Shown one piece after another: positions 33,588 to 46,126 of a DNA stretch of 64,000 nucleotides. The translations under genes and the position numbers were made by a program. The stretch lies in assembly GCA_019914995.1 (NCBI GenBank), contig CM034132.1, positions 8,550,662 to 8,614,661 of the forward strand, in the 5' to 3' direction. How positions within the stretch are numbered: position 1 is the stretch's first letter; every line of letters starts with the position of its first letter. Source of the DNA: Acanthochlamys bracteata (lineage: Eukaryota; Streptophyta; Magnoliopsida; Pandanales; Velloziaceae). The notes beneath the pieces are model-generated. The model was not told where the DNA came from. It saw nothing but the letters and a program-made list of their open reading frames with translations, and searched no databases.

Positions 33588-35456
33588 ATGGGTAATTCAA
33601 CAGATCAGGAGATCTCTATGATCCTTCCAAGAGTTCTTATTGTCTCTCGTCAAAACCATTCGCAAGAACAAATTCATCGACTTTTGTTGGTACTAATCCA
33701 ATCGAAATTTCAATTTATTTTAATAAATTTTTCTATAGAGGATATCTTAAAATTTGAATTTCATTTCAGGTGAATATCATCTGGATTTAATTGTCGGTTA
33801 CGGTGCTGTACCTGTTATCGTGTCGCGTGTCGCCGGAGTCCATATGCTTCTTGAAAGTTTGAACCGATTCCACGGTGTTCTTCTCGGCGAAGGCGAAGAT
33901 ATTGATCCTTCCAATTACATCGAAAACCAGGCGGATTTATCAGAGTTTTCTTCAGAAGAGCTTGGCTGAAATCCGTCGGCTCCACGCAAGCGACACCGCG
34001 ATAGAACGCGAGAAGGATTCTATCGAGCTACGTCTCGCACGGCTCTGCCTCGAACGCAACATTCCGTTCCTCGGTATCTGCCGTGGGTCGCAGATTCTTA
34101 ACGTTGCGTGCGGCGGAACGCTGTACCAAGACGTCGAAAGAGAAACCGCAAAAAACTCAATGAGCAACAAAATCGTTCATATCGATTACGAGAACTACGA
34201 CGGGCACCGGCATCCAGTGAAGGTCATCGAGAACACCTCCGTTGCATCGATGGTTTAAAAATCGCTGGATGAGATGAATGTGGAGATTCAGGTAAACAGT
34301 TATCACCATCAAGGCGTCAAAAATTGGCGCAGAGATTTGTTCCGATGGCGCATGCGATCGACGGACGCGTTGAATCCGGAAGAAGGGTTTATAACGGGAT
34401 CCCCATCCGGAGAGGATAATCCGGAAGAAGGAAGAGTTTATAATGGGATTGTCCGGTTCCATCAGGAGAGGAATGTTGTTTCAAATTATTTGATGAAATT
34501 TGAATTCCATTTAGGTGCCTGGTTGTCCGGCAGCTTATCAGGTTTGACAATTTTTTATTGTTTTATTTTAATTTTATTGTATTTATTTTTTAAAATTTTT
34601 AAAATTTTTATAAATTTTTTTTTAAATAAAAAGAATTTTTAATAGCTTATTATTAATTTTTTTTGTTATATTTAAGATAAAAATTTTATTTCTTAATAAT
34701 ATAAAAATGTGTTTATTTTATAATCGTTTCTATAAAAGTATTTTAAAAATTTCCGTTTAGAGAGAAGGTTATGGATTTGATTTTTTTTTTTTTTGAAAAA
34801 TAAAAATGTATGATGAGATAAGGCAGAGAAAATCATATTTAAGTTTGCAAATGGATTGGGTATTCATTTTGTGTTGTAATTGTTGATGCATTCATGTATG
34901 CAGGAATTTGCTAAAGCAGTGATAGCATACCAGAAGAAGGTGAATAGCACAAGCAATCCACAAGCTGGACCAAAATTAAATCACGAGTTGGAGAAGAAGA
35001 GGAAGATCATTGTAAGGAGTTTCTCCATTGCTAAGAACATGTACGATGCCGGACGCGAAACGGTCTCATCCAAAGAAGCTGATCTTGAAGCCGGAGCTGA
35101 ATTCCTAGAGGTATACTAGTGTCACCTCATGAACATATAAACATATTATAGTAATCCCAGTTCGTTCTGATTAATTTTCCGAAAATTCAACTGTTTGAAC
35201 TCTTTGCTTGTGATTTCAGTCGAGCATGGCATTGAGCGTTCAACAAGAGACGCGGCTGAAGCAGATGGGAGCAACGGTGCGTAACGGTGGTTCATACTTG
35301 AACAGGTTGAAGTTGAATGAAGAAAGGGAAACGGCAGCAAGAGCATTGATGAGTAAAATGTCTGTAGAGCAGCTCTCTGAGTTGGTCTCTTTCTACAATT
35401 TCATGGGACAGGTTAGCTCTGATGTCCTAGAGAAAAAGCTTGCAAATAGCACTTGA
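33588..35456 (+). pseudogene. GAT1_2.1-type amidotransferase pseudogene, copy B
   Basis: Exon 1 (from 33588) has inserted bases that shift the frame (GTCAAAACCATTCGC and GACTTTTGTTGG). Exon 2 carries an extra T near 33961 (AGAGCTTGGCTG), an extra C near 34236 and further small insertions and deletions from 34325 on that destroy the QFHPER region. The catalytic GICRGSQ segment is still readable in another frame. Exons 3 (34904-35110) and 4 (35220-35456) are intact and match copy A. No promoter precedes it; sequence directly upstream is DUF789 intron. It is very unlikely to make an enzyme. Confidence 0.9.
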
Positions 35457-35993
35457 AATTTTCTCTCCGGTAAAAGTTGTAATGCGTCTTTGGCAACAAA
35501 AATAAGCTCCTTAAGCGTATTTGTTCTTTTGTTTGTTATATTCTTACGATAGAAAAGCGCATTTTTCATTATAAATGAACGAAAATAATTTTTTTTCCAT
35601 AAAAAATTTTACTTTGGGATAACTTCTTATTTTCTCTTTTATAAATTTAATCTAACAAACTTATATTTTAAAAACTTACTTTTCAAAACCTTAATTGTAA
35701 TAAACACACTTTTAGTGTATGTAATTGACCATCAACTGTGTAACAAAGAACGGAAAGAAAAAAGATTACAGATATAAACTCCGTTCACTGCCCCATGGAA
35801 TATCATATCTGAAGCACAGACAGAAGGAAGAAGCGCATAGCCAGCTAAACTAGATTTCGCAAAGATATTACGAACTGCTATACCTTAATTGTAACTCAAA
35901 GAATGAGTGATACATTTGATATACATAAATCTAGAGAAGCATCGGGCATTAAATACCTGTTTAACTGAACAACAAATCCCTTGTTGGGACATA

Positions 35994-36229
35994 GGGCGTG
36001 TTTCAAATGAGTGAAACTCCACAAATAGAACTGAGAATTCGAGTTCCCAGTTCTATACAAGTGGAACTCAAGTTCCACCATATTTCTTTTTTTCAATTCA
36101 CTTGCAACCCACTTCAACAATCAATTAAAACATAAAAACTAAACTCCACTTCCAACTTATTTTTCAAGAAACTCTACTTCCTATTTTTCACTTTCACGTA
36201 ACTCAGTTACGGACATTTAAAACACGCCC
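35994..36229. mobile_element. MITE, copy inherited in unit B
   Basis: Same element as 31704-31938, at the equivalent place and with the same flanks, so it was copied by the segmental duplication and not by a new transposition. A small change near the right end (GTAACTCAGTTAC) distinguishes it. Confidence 0.85.
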
Positions 36230-36554
36230 GTACAAAAAACTCGTGTCAACTGCAGTTCTATGCACAAGGCCATGGACAAATTTCAGTCATGCACCAGGAT
36301 CCTTAGATGCTCTAAGCTCCCCTATGTAGCCACCCATCTACTGCACGATTCATTTATACATTTCACCATCCATATATATACCTTGTAGTTGTACCAAAAT
36401 GTTCAGCACTTAAAACTGCGTTTCATCTTTCCAATAATATTTCCATAAACAGGAAATATACAAGGCACTCGGAACCAGGGTAGTAATGTCCTATCTAGCG
36501 TCATTCATTGGGCTCCCAAGAAATAAACAAAAAGAAAATGCCTGGCTAAAACTA

Positions 36555-37866
36555 CTAAGATATGCACCATTCATTGTGAAGAATTGGCAGTTAGGATGAT
36601 CAACCTGAAGAAGCTGCATCCACATATTGGCACCTTGCTGCAAGGAATGTGCAAATTGATGTTCATATCCTCCATTAGGCATCCATACTGACCCTTTCAA
36701 CCTATAATATGCAAGAACCGAAAGTAGGAAGGGATAACTGGTACTCCATCACCTTATGGATACGTTACTGTTGGGCCTGAAGAATTTTCAGTAGCTGCAG
36801 AATTTTGAACTGATTATACTCGAAGTGAATAACAATGATATGCTACCGAACAGCATAAATTAAGCATGAAAGGGAGCACATCCAAAGAAACTAGAGTCAA
36901 CCCAATTATGACAATAAGGATCTTATGCCTTCTATCCCATTTCTCAATTATACATCCAAGCTAAAAATGAGATACTTCTACTTCTTTCAGTAGCTCCTAT
37001 ACTCTGGTATGATAAGAAAACTAGTCCCACAGTTTGAAGGGTTCAAAGTGGAAGAAGCTCATTGCACAGAGCTTTTTCTTTCCTTCCCTTCTCCCCTTCC
37101 TGCTTCCTTTTCTTTTTCTTTCTTTTGAGTTCATATAGTCATTGAAGGATCATAGTCCAGAGTTACAAAAAATGCAGTTGTAAGTTTTTAAGTTTCGTGC
37201 TTGAGGTAGGAAGTCAAGCCATAACCTTGTATGCATTCCTGATATGTACTAAATTAAACAACCAAGAGAGTCGTTTGAGAACCACTCAGTAAAAATACAT
37301 TCTCTGAAGAAAAGGGGGTAATGCATAGTGGACACAAACAAATAACTCTTAAGTGCGTTATTATGAAAAAGGTGAAGGAAGAAGAAAACTCTGCTAGGTT
37401 GCAGTATGTTTTCACAAATCCTGCTCTAAACTCAACTAGGTGAAAGGTTGCTCAGCCTAAGCCTAACTTTTTTAGGCAAATGACACTATTAGCAAGAAAA
37501 ATCGATTATCAGAATCCACCAATGGAAAGAACACCAGAATATAATCAGTCATAAACAGCCAACTTACCTCTCAAAGGAGTCTAAAGGGAATGGAAGGTGA
37601 GAAAGCATGCATCCAAATCCTTTTAAGTTGGGCCAGTTGGTATCCTGTATATTGGGTACCTACAATTATATCCAAATCTGGTGAGAAAATTGACTTCTCC
37701 AGAAAAGCTTTTGATGCTTAGATATCAGATATACCATGCAATAGAAATCCAACTTGCAGGTAATAAATCACAACTTCTAAGGGTCTGCAATAGAGGAAAC
37801 ACCCGTGCAAGATCCAACACCTGAAAGGTCAAAGGCTCCTATTTAACAAAACATCAATAGACAAAA
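36555..37866 (-). pseudogene. DUF789 3'-end remnant, copy B (exons 4-6 only)
   Basis: This is nearly identical to the remnant at 32266-33575: exon 6-like, 5-like and 4-like segments in minus orientation (exon 4 starts at 37820), with the same lost stop codon and the same breakpoint in intron 3. The two remnants differ by only scattered single-base changes, so the duplication that made them is recent. Confidence 0.85.
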
Positions 37867-37877
37867 CACTACCCTAT

Positions 37878-39465
37878 GATGGGTAATTCAACAGATCAGG
37901 AGATCTCTATGATCCTTCCAAGAGTTCTTATTGTCTCTCGGCAAACCATTCGCAAGAACAAATTCATCGACTTTGTTGGTACTAATCCAATCGAAATTTC
38001 AATTTATTTTAATAAATTTTTCTATAGAGGATATCTTAAAATTTGAATTTCATTTCAGGTGAATATCATCTGGATTTAATTGTCGGTTACGGTGCTGTAC
38101 CTGTTATCGTGTCGCGTGTCGCCGGAGTCCATATGCTTCTTGAAAGTTTGAACCGATTCACGGTGTTCTTCTCGGCGAAGGCGAAGATATTGATCCTTCC
38201 AATTACATCGAAAACCAGGCGCATTTATCAGAGTTTTCTTCAGAAGAGCTGGCTGAAATCCGTCGGCTCCACGCAAGCGACATCGCGATAGAACGCGAGA
38301 AGGATTCTATCGAGCTACGTCTCGCACGGCTCTGCCTCGAACGCAACATTCCGTTCCTCGGTATCTGCCGTGGGTCGCAGATTCTTAACGTTGCGTGTGG
38401 CGGAACGCTGTACCAAGACGTCGAAAGAGAAACCGCAAAAAACTCGATGAGCAACAAAATCGTTCATATCGATTACGAGAACTACGACGGGCACCGGCAT
38501 CCAGTGAAGGTCATCAAGAACACTCCGTTGCATAGATGGTTTAAAAATCGCTGGATGAGATGAATGTGGAGATTCAGGTAAACAGTTATCACCATCAAGG
38601 CGTGAAGAAATTGGCTCAGAGATTTGTTCCGATGGCGCACGCGCCGGACGGATTGATCGAAGGGTTCTACGGTCCCGACGCGTATAATCCGGAAGAAGGA
38701 AAGTTTATAACGGGATTGCAGTTCCATCCGGAGAGGATGTGCCGGGTGGGATTGGAAGAGTTTGATTACCCCGGTTGTCCGGCAGCTTATCAGGTATGCA
38801 ATTTGAATGTTGTTTCAAATTATTTGATGAAATTTGTTATTCCATTTAGGTGCCTGCTAAATTTTGTAATAGTTAAGGCATATGCATGTTTGACTCTATT
38901 TTTTATTGTTTTATTTTAATTTTATTGTATTTATCTAATATTTTAAAATTTTTAAAATTTTATAAATTTTATAAATTTAAATAAAAAGTTTATATTTTAA
39001 TAGCTTATTATTAATTATTTTTTGTTATATTTAAGATAAAAATTTTATTTCTTAATAATATAAAAATGTGTTTATTTTATAATCGTTTCTATAAAAGTAC
39101 TTTTAAAAATTTCCGATTCGCTAAGAGAAGGTTATGGATTTGAATTTTTTTTGCTTTTTTGAAAAACAAAATGTATCATGAGATAAGGCAGAGAAAATCA
39201 TATTTAAGTTTGCAAATGGATTGGGTATTCATTTTGCGTTGTAATTGTTGATGCATTCATGTATGCAGGAATTTGTTAAAGCAGTGATAGCATACCAGAA
39301 GAAGGTGAATAGCTCAAGCAATCCACAAGCTGGACCAAAATTAAAGCTTGCAAACAGCACTTGAAAATTTCTTTCCAGTAAAAGTTGTAATGTTACTTTG
39401 GCAGCAAAAATAAGCTCCTTTAAGCATATATGTTCTATTGTTTATTATATTCCTACGATAAATAA
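37878..39465. repeat. Tandem duplication unit C, 5' part
   Basis: The third unit starts at the same base before the ATG as unit B and can be followed to about 39465 in the amidotransferase 3' UTR (GCAAAAATAAGCTCCTTTAAGC). Its continuation, the DUF789 region, resumes near 46985 after inserted DNA. Confidence 0.85.
37879..39364 (+). pseudogene. GAT1_2.1-type amidotransferase pseudogene, copy C
   Basis: Exon 1 (from 37879) is close to intact. Exon 2 has lost a base near 38155 (TTGAACCGATTCACGG) and another near 38543, shifting the frame twice. The second half of exon 2, including a QFHPER-like block near 38720, is readable in a third frame. A deletion fuses the first third of exon 3 directly to the last codons of exon 4 (CCAAAATTAAAGCTTGCAAA, about 39335-39354), removing about 110 codons. 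There is no promoter; it directly follows the DUF789-derived junction. Confidence 0.9.
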
Positions 39466-39477
39466 TAGCCGCTGCTG

Positions 39478-39668
39478 TTTGACAATACGTTTTAAAAAAA
39501 TAATTTTAATACTTAAATTTACATTTCTAAATAAATATATTATAATTTGTTATAAAATATAAAAAATTTTATATAATAATATTTTATTATTATTATTAAT
39601 CTTTTATTAAAAAATTAATTAAAAATATATTAAAAATTTTTTTTATTTAAAAATACTTTTTATAAACA
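39478..39668. repeat. AT-rich MITE-like repeat
   Basis: A block of about 190 bp, nearly all A/T, with TATAAAAAATTTTATATAAT in the middle, like other copies of the dispersed family. It lies at the point where unit C stops matching units A and B. Confidence 0.35.
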
Positions 39669-39929
39669 GTAATATATTTATATTACTATATAGTTAATAT
39701 TTTCCGTTCGATTCAGACATCAAATTAGTTCAAACTTGTAAAAAATTATCTATATTATTGACCGGTTTTGAACCTCTTCGATCCGGCGTGACTCGCCCAT
39801 CCGTCTGGATCAATTGGGGAGTGTTAAAAAACTAAAAAAAAGAATTTCTAAACCTAAGTTCTGTTGAAGAAGAGAGCGCCGTCGCCGTCTCTTCTTCGCT
39901 AACGGCTTGGTGAGTTCGCGAGCGTTGGC

Positions 39930-40548
39930 TTGGAGAAGTAAGCGGTGGCCTTCAATAACGTTTCGGCGAACGCCGTAGCCGTCTTGGAGACAGTGGCCGA
40001 GTTTGCCGTAGAACGTCGTCTCCGGAAATCACCAAGACACCGTCGATGCCACCGCCTTCGACTCCACAACAAAATCTTCGATCACTCTTCTCCAGAAGCT
40101 AAGAAATCAGTAAAGCTAATTCAAAATCCCCCGATATCACCGAGACACCGTCGACGCCGCTGTCTTCAACTCCACAACAGAATCTTCATACGCTTCATTC
40201 TTCTCCACAAGTTCAGAAATCAGTACTAGCACCTTCGACGGATATGGAAATCAACGCCAAGAACATACCGCGTCACCAATGCTGCAACAACAAGAAAAAA
40301 CAACCGTCGCTCGATCTGGAAAACACTGAGAAACTCTTCGCATTAACACGAACAACTTCACTTATCCAAGGTGTTGCTGTTCTCAGAGCGATAATTTGAA
40401 TCCGTTGGTAGATTTGGGAACGAGAGTTCTCAACCCGGAATCGATGCTGATGCGATTCGGTTTGACGAGATCGGTGGTATTGGGAGCTGTTCGATCAACT
40501 GTTTATAAACAGTTCTGTGCCGGAGAGAGCATGGAGGGAGCTGTGTAG
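39930..40548 (+). pseudogene. Proline dehydrogenase (ProDH) exon 1 fragment
   Basis: Proline dehydrogenase is the mitochondrial enzyme that oxidises proline. Around 40310-40400 the plus strand reads LENTEKLFALTRTTSLIQGV, and from about 40405 PLVDLGTRVLNPESMLM, then FGLTRSVVLGAVRSTVYKQF, CAGESMEGAV and a stop. This follows the N-terminal order of plant ProDH (a LF..T..L....VL segment, a DLG..V segment, and V..T.Y..FCAGE). Frame changes separate the pieces, and everything after FCAGE is missing, so it is a dead fragment. An imperfect 108-bp duplication (units starting near 40033 and 40141) lies in its proline-rich leader. The match is from memory of family motifs. Confidence 0.7.
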
Positions 40549-41029
40549 ACCCTGACGGAGTTGTGGTCATTGCGAAGCCGGATACTCAGCAGCACCGGGA
40601 TACTCAGAAGCGGCGTTTCGTTCTAACAACTAATTAAAAAATCGTTCAAAATAAGTCGTATTTCGTTCTAAAAACTAATGAAAAATCTCTCCTTTTTTGT
40701 TTTTCTAAGTTGTCGTTCGCGTCGTATGTCTTTATTTGAACGAAAAGCTGGTAACTTGACAATTCGGAGGTGTTAGGGTGACTCTGCTAAGTGTTGGAGA
40801 AGATGAAGCTGGTAACTCATTGGCGAGATCCCTTCGCCGATATCACTCCGCTGAGTGGTAACTTGACAATCGGGCGGCGGCGGACTCATTGGCGGATTGT
40901 CAAGAGTCCGCCGCCGGGAACTTGACAAACCTCTGGGAACATGAAGACTCCGGGAACAGTCCGCTGCCTGAGACTTCAACATCTAACGGAAAGCTGGTAT
41001 TCATCGGAGATAGCAAGGGTAAGAAATTC
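40549..41029. other. Spacer between ProDH fragment and gypsy element
   Basis: There is no gene. The word GGTAACTTGACAAT or close variants recurs three times (about 40748, 40857, 40917), and a GC-rich hairpin lies at 40871-40916. GC content is well above that of the surrounding DNA. Confidence 0.45.
40871..40916. repeat. GC-rich inverted repeat (hairpin)
   Basis: Arms CGGCGGCGGACTC and GAGTCCGCCGCCG pair over 13 bp around a 16-base loop. Within the loop side, ATTGTCAA also pairs with upstream TTGACAAT. No terminator or transposon context is evident. Confidence 0.7.
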
Positions 41030-41348
41030 TGATATGCTTCGCCGAAGAACGGCACCGGAGAATTGTAACAATGCAATTACAAAACGAAAAAAGAAAACAG
41101 AGCAAGTTAATCTAAGAAAATCAATCTCTTCTTTTTCCTTCTACGTAATTCTAATAGTCTTTTATAGTAGGCACCAAACGTCTAGAAGACAGCAAGGTGA
41201 TTGAACACAAGATGCTAATATTATTTGGAATAAGTGCATACATTTCTGCCGGTGGTTGGTAGAAAGAAGTGGAAGCTAGTCGTTGGCATGCAAACGTCTG
41301 GATCGTGGGCAGCGAGGTATTTGGATCCAATCCGACTGAAGCATATCA
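41030..41348 (-). repeat. 3' LTR of the gypsy element
   Basis: 319 bp, TGATATGCTTC to GAAGCATATCA. It aligns along its whole length with 46127-46447, with many substitutions and small indels, so the insertion is not recent. Confidence 0.9.
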
Positions 41349-44300
41349 TTCCCTCCCCCTTGAAGCAAAACCTTGTTCTCAAGGCTGTATTGACGCCGAA
41401 CAGTAGAGGATCTTCCCAGGCGGCGTTAGAGTCGGGCATGCCCTCCCACGACACTAAAACTTTTTGGTGTGAAGTGCCGCCATGAGGTATAGTCCGACGA
41501 TTTAGTATTGAGCGTGGATGGATGTGCAAGTAGCCGTAAAAATTTTGTAATGGAGGAAGCTCACCGTAACAAACAGGAGGTGCATAACGTCCTTACTTAA
41601 GCTAAGAAATATAAAATACTGTATGAACGCGAAAGTCTGGAGAAAGATCAAGTTTATATGCCACTGGTCCAATGCATTCCAAAATAAAAAACGACTCCTA
41701 GAAGCAGTGGCGGAGTTTATGATGACAACGGTTTGAGATAGATGCCTGACGGTATGGTTGGAGTTTAAGATAGACATGATCACCTGGTTCGAAGTGTTTG
41801 TCGTGCCGATGACGATCCCAATTTGCTTCATTCTATTTTGAGCCTTTTGGAGGTGAACATTTAAATCACGAAGAATTGCATCACGATCCTTGAGTTATTG
41901 GCCTACGTTATCGAATATGTTAGGCCCTGTAGTGAAGGACACTAGTGGAGAAGGAAGCCTTTCGTAGACAACTTCAAAAAGGGTGGCATGTGTACCAGAA
42001 TGAGTGCTAGTATTGTGGTAGTATTCTGCTCAATGCGACCAATGCATCTGATGGCGTGGATGTTCTCCGGCAAAGTACCGTAAATAAGCTTCAAGCTCTT
42101 GATTGACTACCTCTTTTTGTCCATCCGTTTAGAAATAGTACGCGGTGCTCATATGTAACGCCGTGCTCTGCAATTTGTGTAATTCTTTCCAGAAATTACT
42201 AAGAAAAATAAAATCACGATCACTTACTATAGTGGCTAGCTTGCCATGTAGTTTCATAATTTCTTTAGCAAATACATCGGCAACTGAATGGGCAGTGTAT
42301 GGGGGACGCAGATGAATAAAGCGTGCAAATTTTGAAAGACGATCAACCATAACCATGATGATGTTCTTCCCATCATATAACGGTAGGCATCGACGAAGTC
42401 TATAGATATATTTGTCCAAATAAGTTGTGGAATAGATAACGGTTATAGAAATCCAGCCGGTGAAGTAGATTCTGACTTCGCACGCATGCAAGTGTCACAA
42501 GCAGCAATATGACGTTGAACATCTCTGCTCATGCCTGGCTAATAGAAAGTGTGGGATAAACACTTGTAAGTGCGAAATTGGCCACCGTGTCCGCAGATAG
42601 TCGAGTTGTGGGCATCAAAAAGCAGCTGCTAATGTAAAGCAGCTGCTGATGTAAAGCAATATGGTTAGGTATCCAAATGCGCTTGTATAAGGAGGAAGCC
42701 ATTACTCAGTGTGAGAGTAGGGTCATTATTTGTGTATCTTGTTGTAATAGGGGAGCAGCAATTAAAACAAGGTTGTTCGCAAGTCATCCCAAAATATAGA
42801 ATGAATAGTAGAAATGACCATAGGAGTGGATGGAGAGCAGCGTGATAAGGCATTGACGATGGTGTTATCTTTTCCAGCTCTGTATTCAATAGTATAATCA
42901 TAACCCAATAACATAAGTAATCATTTATGTTGCTCCGACGTGGATAAATGCTGCTCGAGAAGATACTTAAGGCTGATATGGTCAGTCTTGATTATGAATC
43001 GCCTGCCTAACAAAAATGGCCTCCAATGTTGAACTGTCAAGACTAATGTCATTAGTTCTTTTTCATACGTAGATTTTGCTAATGTCTTACCAGTTAGTGC
43101 ATGGTTGAAAAAAGTAATGGATCGTCCTTGTTGTAAGAGTACTGCGCTAATGCATGTGCCCAGTGCGTCTGTTTCAACAGTGAATGTTTGAGAAAAATCA
43201 AGGCCAGCTAAGATAAGTGTGGATGTCATGGCGGACCTCAGTTTCTGAAAAGCAGTGTCTACCATCTGTGACCACTAGAAGGAGTCTTTCTTTAAGAGAG
43301 CCATCAAAGGGTTGGCGATGCTACCATTGTCCTTACAAAACGACAATAATAACCAGTTAAATCTAGAAAATCCTGCAGTGCAGTGGGAGAGCGAGGTAGT
43401 GGCGAATCTATCATAGCTTGCACTTTGGTGGGATCTGTTGCAATATCATCTGTAGAGACAATATGTCCCAAATATTCTACACTTGTACGTCTTAGAAGGC
43501 ACTTGGAAAGGTTGACATGTAGATGCTCTTTGTCTAGGATGAAGATGACTGATTTTAAGTGTTGAAAGTGTTCCCTACCAAGAAGAACTATAAAACTAGA
43601 ATATCATTGAATAAAACCAAGACGAATTTGTGCAGAAATGGACGAAGTCATTCATAATGGACTGGAATGTAGCCGACGCATTTGTGAGGCCAAAAGGCAT
43701 CACAAGGAACTCGTAGTGGCCATCATGAATTCTAAAGGTCATCTTATGTGCATCAGACTCTTTTACTTTGATCTAATGGTAGCCAAATTTAAGATCCAGT
43801 TTAGAGAAAGATCGTGCTCTATGCAGCTTGTTGAGGAGTTTATCGATCACCGGGATAGAATATTTGTCTTTAATAGTAATGGCATTTAAAGCCCAGTAAT
43901 CAAGTTATGAGCCGTCTTTCTTTTTTACTAAAAGAACTAGAGAGGAGAAGGCTGAAGAACTTGGTCCAGCATTTCCCGCACCGTGCGTTCGAGTTCGGTC
44001 TTCTGAATGTAAGAATACCTGTATAGTTTAACATTCGCTGGGGTGGAACCTGAAGCAAAGAAATATGATGATCGGTAGAGCGGACCGAAGGAAAACCAAC
44101 AGGAGGCTGAAATATGGATAAGTGCCGATCAAGGAGTTGCTTGCTGTCCTCTAGAATGGGTTTAGTGCAATGGATGAAATTCGGAGTTGCAATAATACAA
44201 GTGGAACATAGTGTACCGATGTCAGATATGCTCTGCAGATATGACACTCCTCCTTCTCTAATCCCTTGAAGCATAAGTTCCTGACTGTACAACGAAAATC

Positions 44301-45890
44301 TCATATCATAGCGTTTTTAGTCAGAGGTAACGTCGCCAAGACTCTCCAACCATTGGATTCCTAGAATGACATCCATCTCCCGATAGAAAAAGGGTACGCA
44401 TCCACTAATAAAGTTGCGTCTTGCACCGTTATTAGAACACGTCAATAAATAACCTCGATAGAATGAGACATGCCATATGCTAGCTCAACCTTAAGAGGTT
44501 TCACTATCCTTGGGCACAAGTGTAGGTGTTTGGTTAAGCACTCAGTGATAAAATTGTGAGTGCTTCCATAATCAATAAGAATGAAAACATTGTGCTGTTT
44601 GATGCGTCCGACAACATGGATGGTCTGAGGTCCTACTAGCCTATGGATAACACTTAGAAAAGAGTTGCATCTTCAGCAGACTCATCAAGTGGGGTGTTTT
44701 CATCAGAATTGTCGTCTTCAAATCCAACTAGTGCATACAATTTAGCAGCAGAACGATGGTTACGATCGTACTTGTCATCGCAATAAAGGCATAAACTTGG
44801 TCGACGTTTGGTTTTCGATGGCGTTAACCTATTAGGTCTTGGCCGGCAAATCTGAGAGACTGTCAAAGTTGCTTATGGGGCAGATGAAGTGGTACCTTGC
44901 ATGACAGTAGAGCTTGTTGAGGCAGTAGAACTAGAGGTACTTTAAACGAAAGTGCGATGATCGCCATTGTCGTGTAGCAATAGAATCTAATGTTTGTTTC
45001 TGTTCATCGAGTTTAGCAAGCATATATGCTTGCTGCAAATCTAGAGGTTGTCGAGATATAACTTCAAGTGCTATCTTTCGATGTAATCCATCGCAAATCG
45101 CCCGACCAAGTCTTACTTTGTTGCGTAAGGAAGTCGGGTGCGCAGGTCTTCGAATTCCTTCTGGTAGTCAGCAACTGAACCAGTTTGGGATAGTTGTTGC
45201 AAGGCAAAAGAAGGATTACCAAAAGCTGTTGGTCCAAAGCAGTGTAAAATGGCGTCTGCTGATTCCTTCGAAGAATGCCACGACCTTTCAACATTCTGGT
45301 ACCAATAATTTGCTTCGCCGTTGAAATATATAGCAGCAATAGGTACTCGATAAGATGGTGATGTGTGAAAATATCGAAAATATTTTTCTGTCGAGTACAA
45401 CCATTCTTGCGAAACAGTAGTGTCATACTGTTGATAGGTTTGGCAATCCCTGTATACGTAGAAAATGGAGATTAGGAAATGGCAAACTGGTTAGGCAGTT
45501 AGTGGGATGGTGTGTACGTAGAAAAATGAGTGTGGTGGTGGTACGTGGAGAGGAGTATATAGTGGTAGCACATAGGGAGGGGTATATGGCGGTGGACAAG
45601 GGAGTGAATGTGATGGCGAAAAATAAGGTGTATGTGGTAGGGGTACGTGGACAACTGTAGTGGATGGTGGTAGGTAGGTTGGTGGGAAAGAGTGGGTGGT
45701 TTTATGAAAAGAAGTCAAGGGTGGTGTGAAGGTGGTGGGAACAGCCTGAAATAAAGTAGATTGAAGAGTGTGGGTGGATAAGGTAGACGAAATTACTTGT
45801 GGCATTGTTGGTATAGTGGATGGAGACTGATTCGTCGTCGAAGGCGCATGATTCCTTATAAAGTTTGCTAATTCATTCATCAAGTGTTGT
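41349..45890 (-). pseudogene. Gypsy gag-pol remains
   Basis: On the minus strand: gag frames at 45883-45491 and 45426-45064; a zinc-knuckle remnant with CLYC near 44770 that has lost later ligands; a protease segment near 44560 (LIDYGSTHNFI, with Tyr where the active-site DSG/DTG has Ser or Thr); a reverse transcriptase region around 44300-43600, readable in several frames with stops ([10 protein letters not shown]-like block near 43700); RNase H at 43265-42921 (FTVETDALG, IIKTDHISLKYLL); integrase at about 42491-42129 (MVDRLSKFARFI, IVSDRD); and a C-terminal chromodomain-like segment at 41529-41400 (VLVSWEGMPDSNAAWEDP). Each domain is broken or frameshifted from the next, so no functional polyprotein is encoded. 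Confidence 0.85.
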
Positions 45891-46126
45891 GTTCAGCTTG
45901 ATTTGCGCATATATATGCCAAAGCAGCAGTAAAGTGTGCTGCTAACCAGTTGATATGTTCTTGCCACCCTACCTCACGTCTGGAGCGGGTTGAAGAATTT
46001 ATAAGTCAGAGAAAGGGGGATTATGGAGGCTAAAGAAATTCTTCAGTTAAGGAGGGTGGTGTGTGGGGCAAATTCGGTGTTGCTGGAGACATGCTGGTTC
46101 TTAGATCGCTGCTCATAATAACCAAA

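Larger units (their letters stand above)
33587..37877. repeat. Tandem duplication unit B (chimeric)
   Basis: The unit is 4,291 bp. Its 5' part (exon 1 through intron 2 of the amidotransferase copy, about 33587-34790) shares bases with unit C against A, such as GAGATCTCT, ATTCATCGAC, TTTCATTTCAG and GATAGAACGCG. From about 34800 on it is nearly identical to unit A, MITE included. Confidence 0.85.

Noticed and set aside
45491-45883. Thr/Pro-rich frame as a possible host cell-wall protein
   Set aside because: It lies inside the gypsy element in the position of the gag N-terminus, between LTR and the rest of gag.
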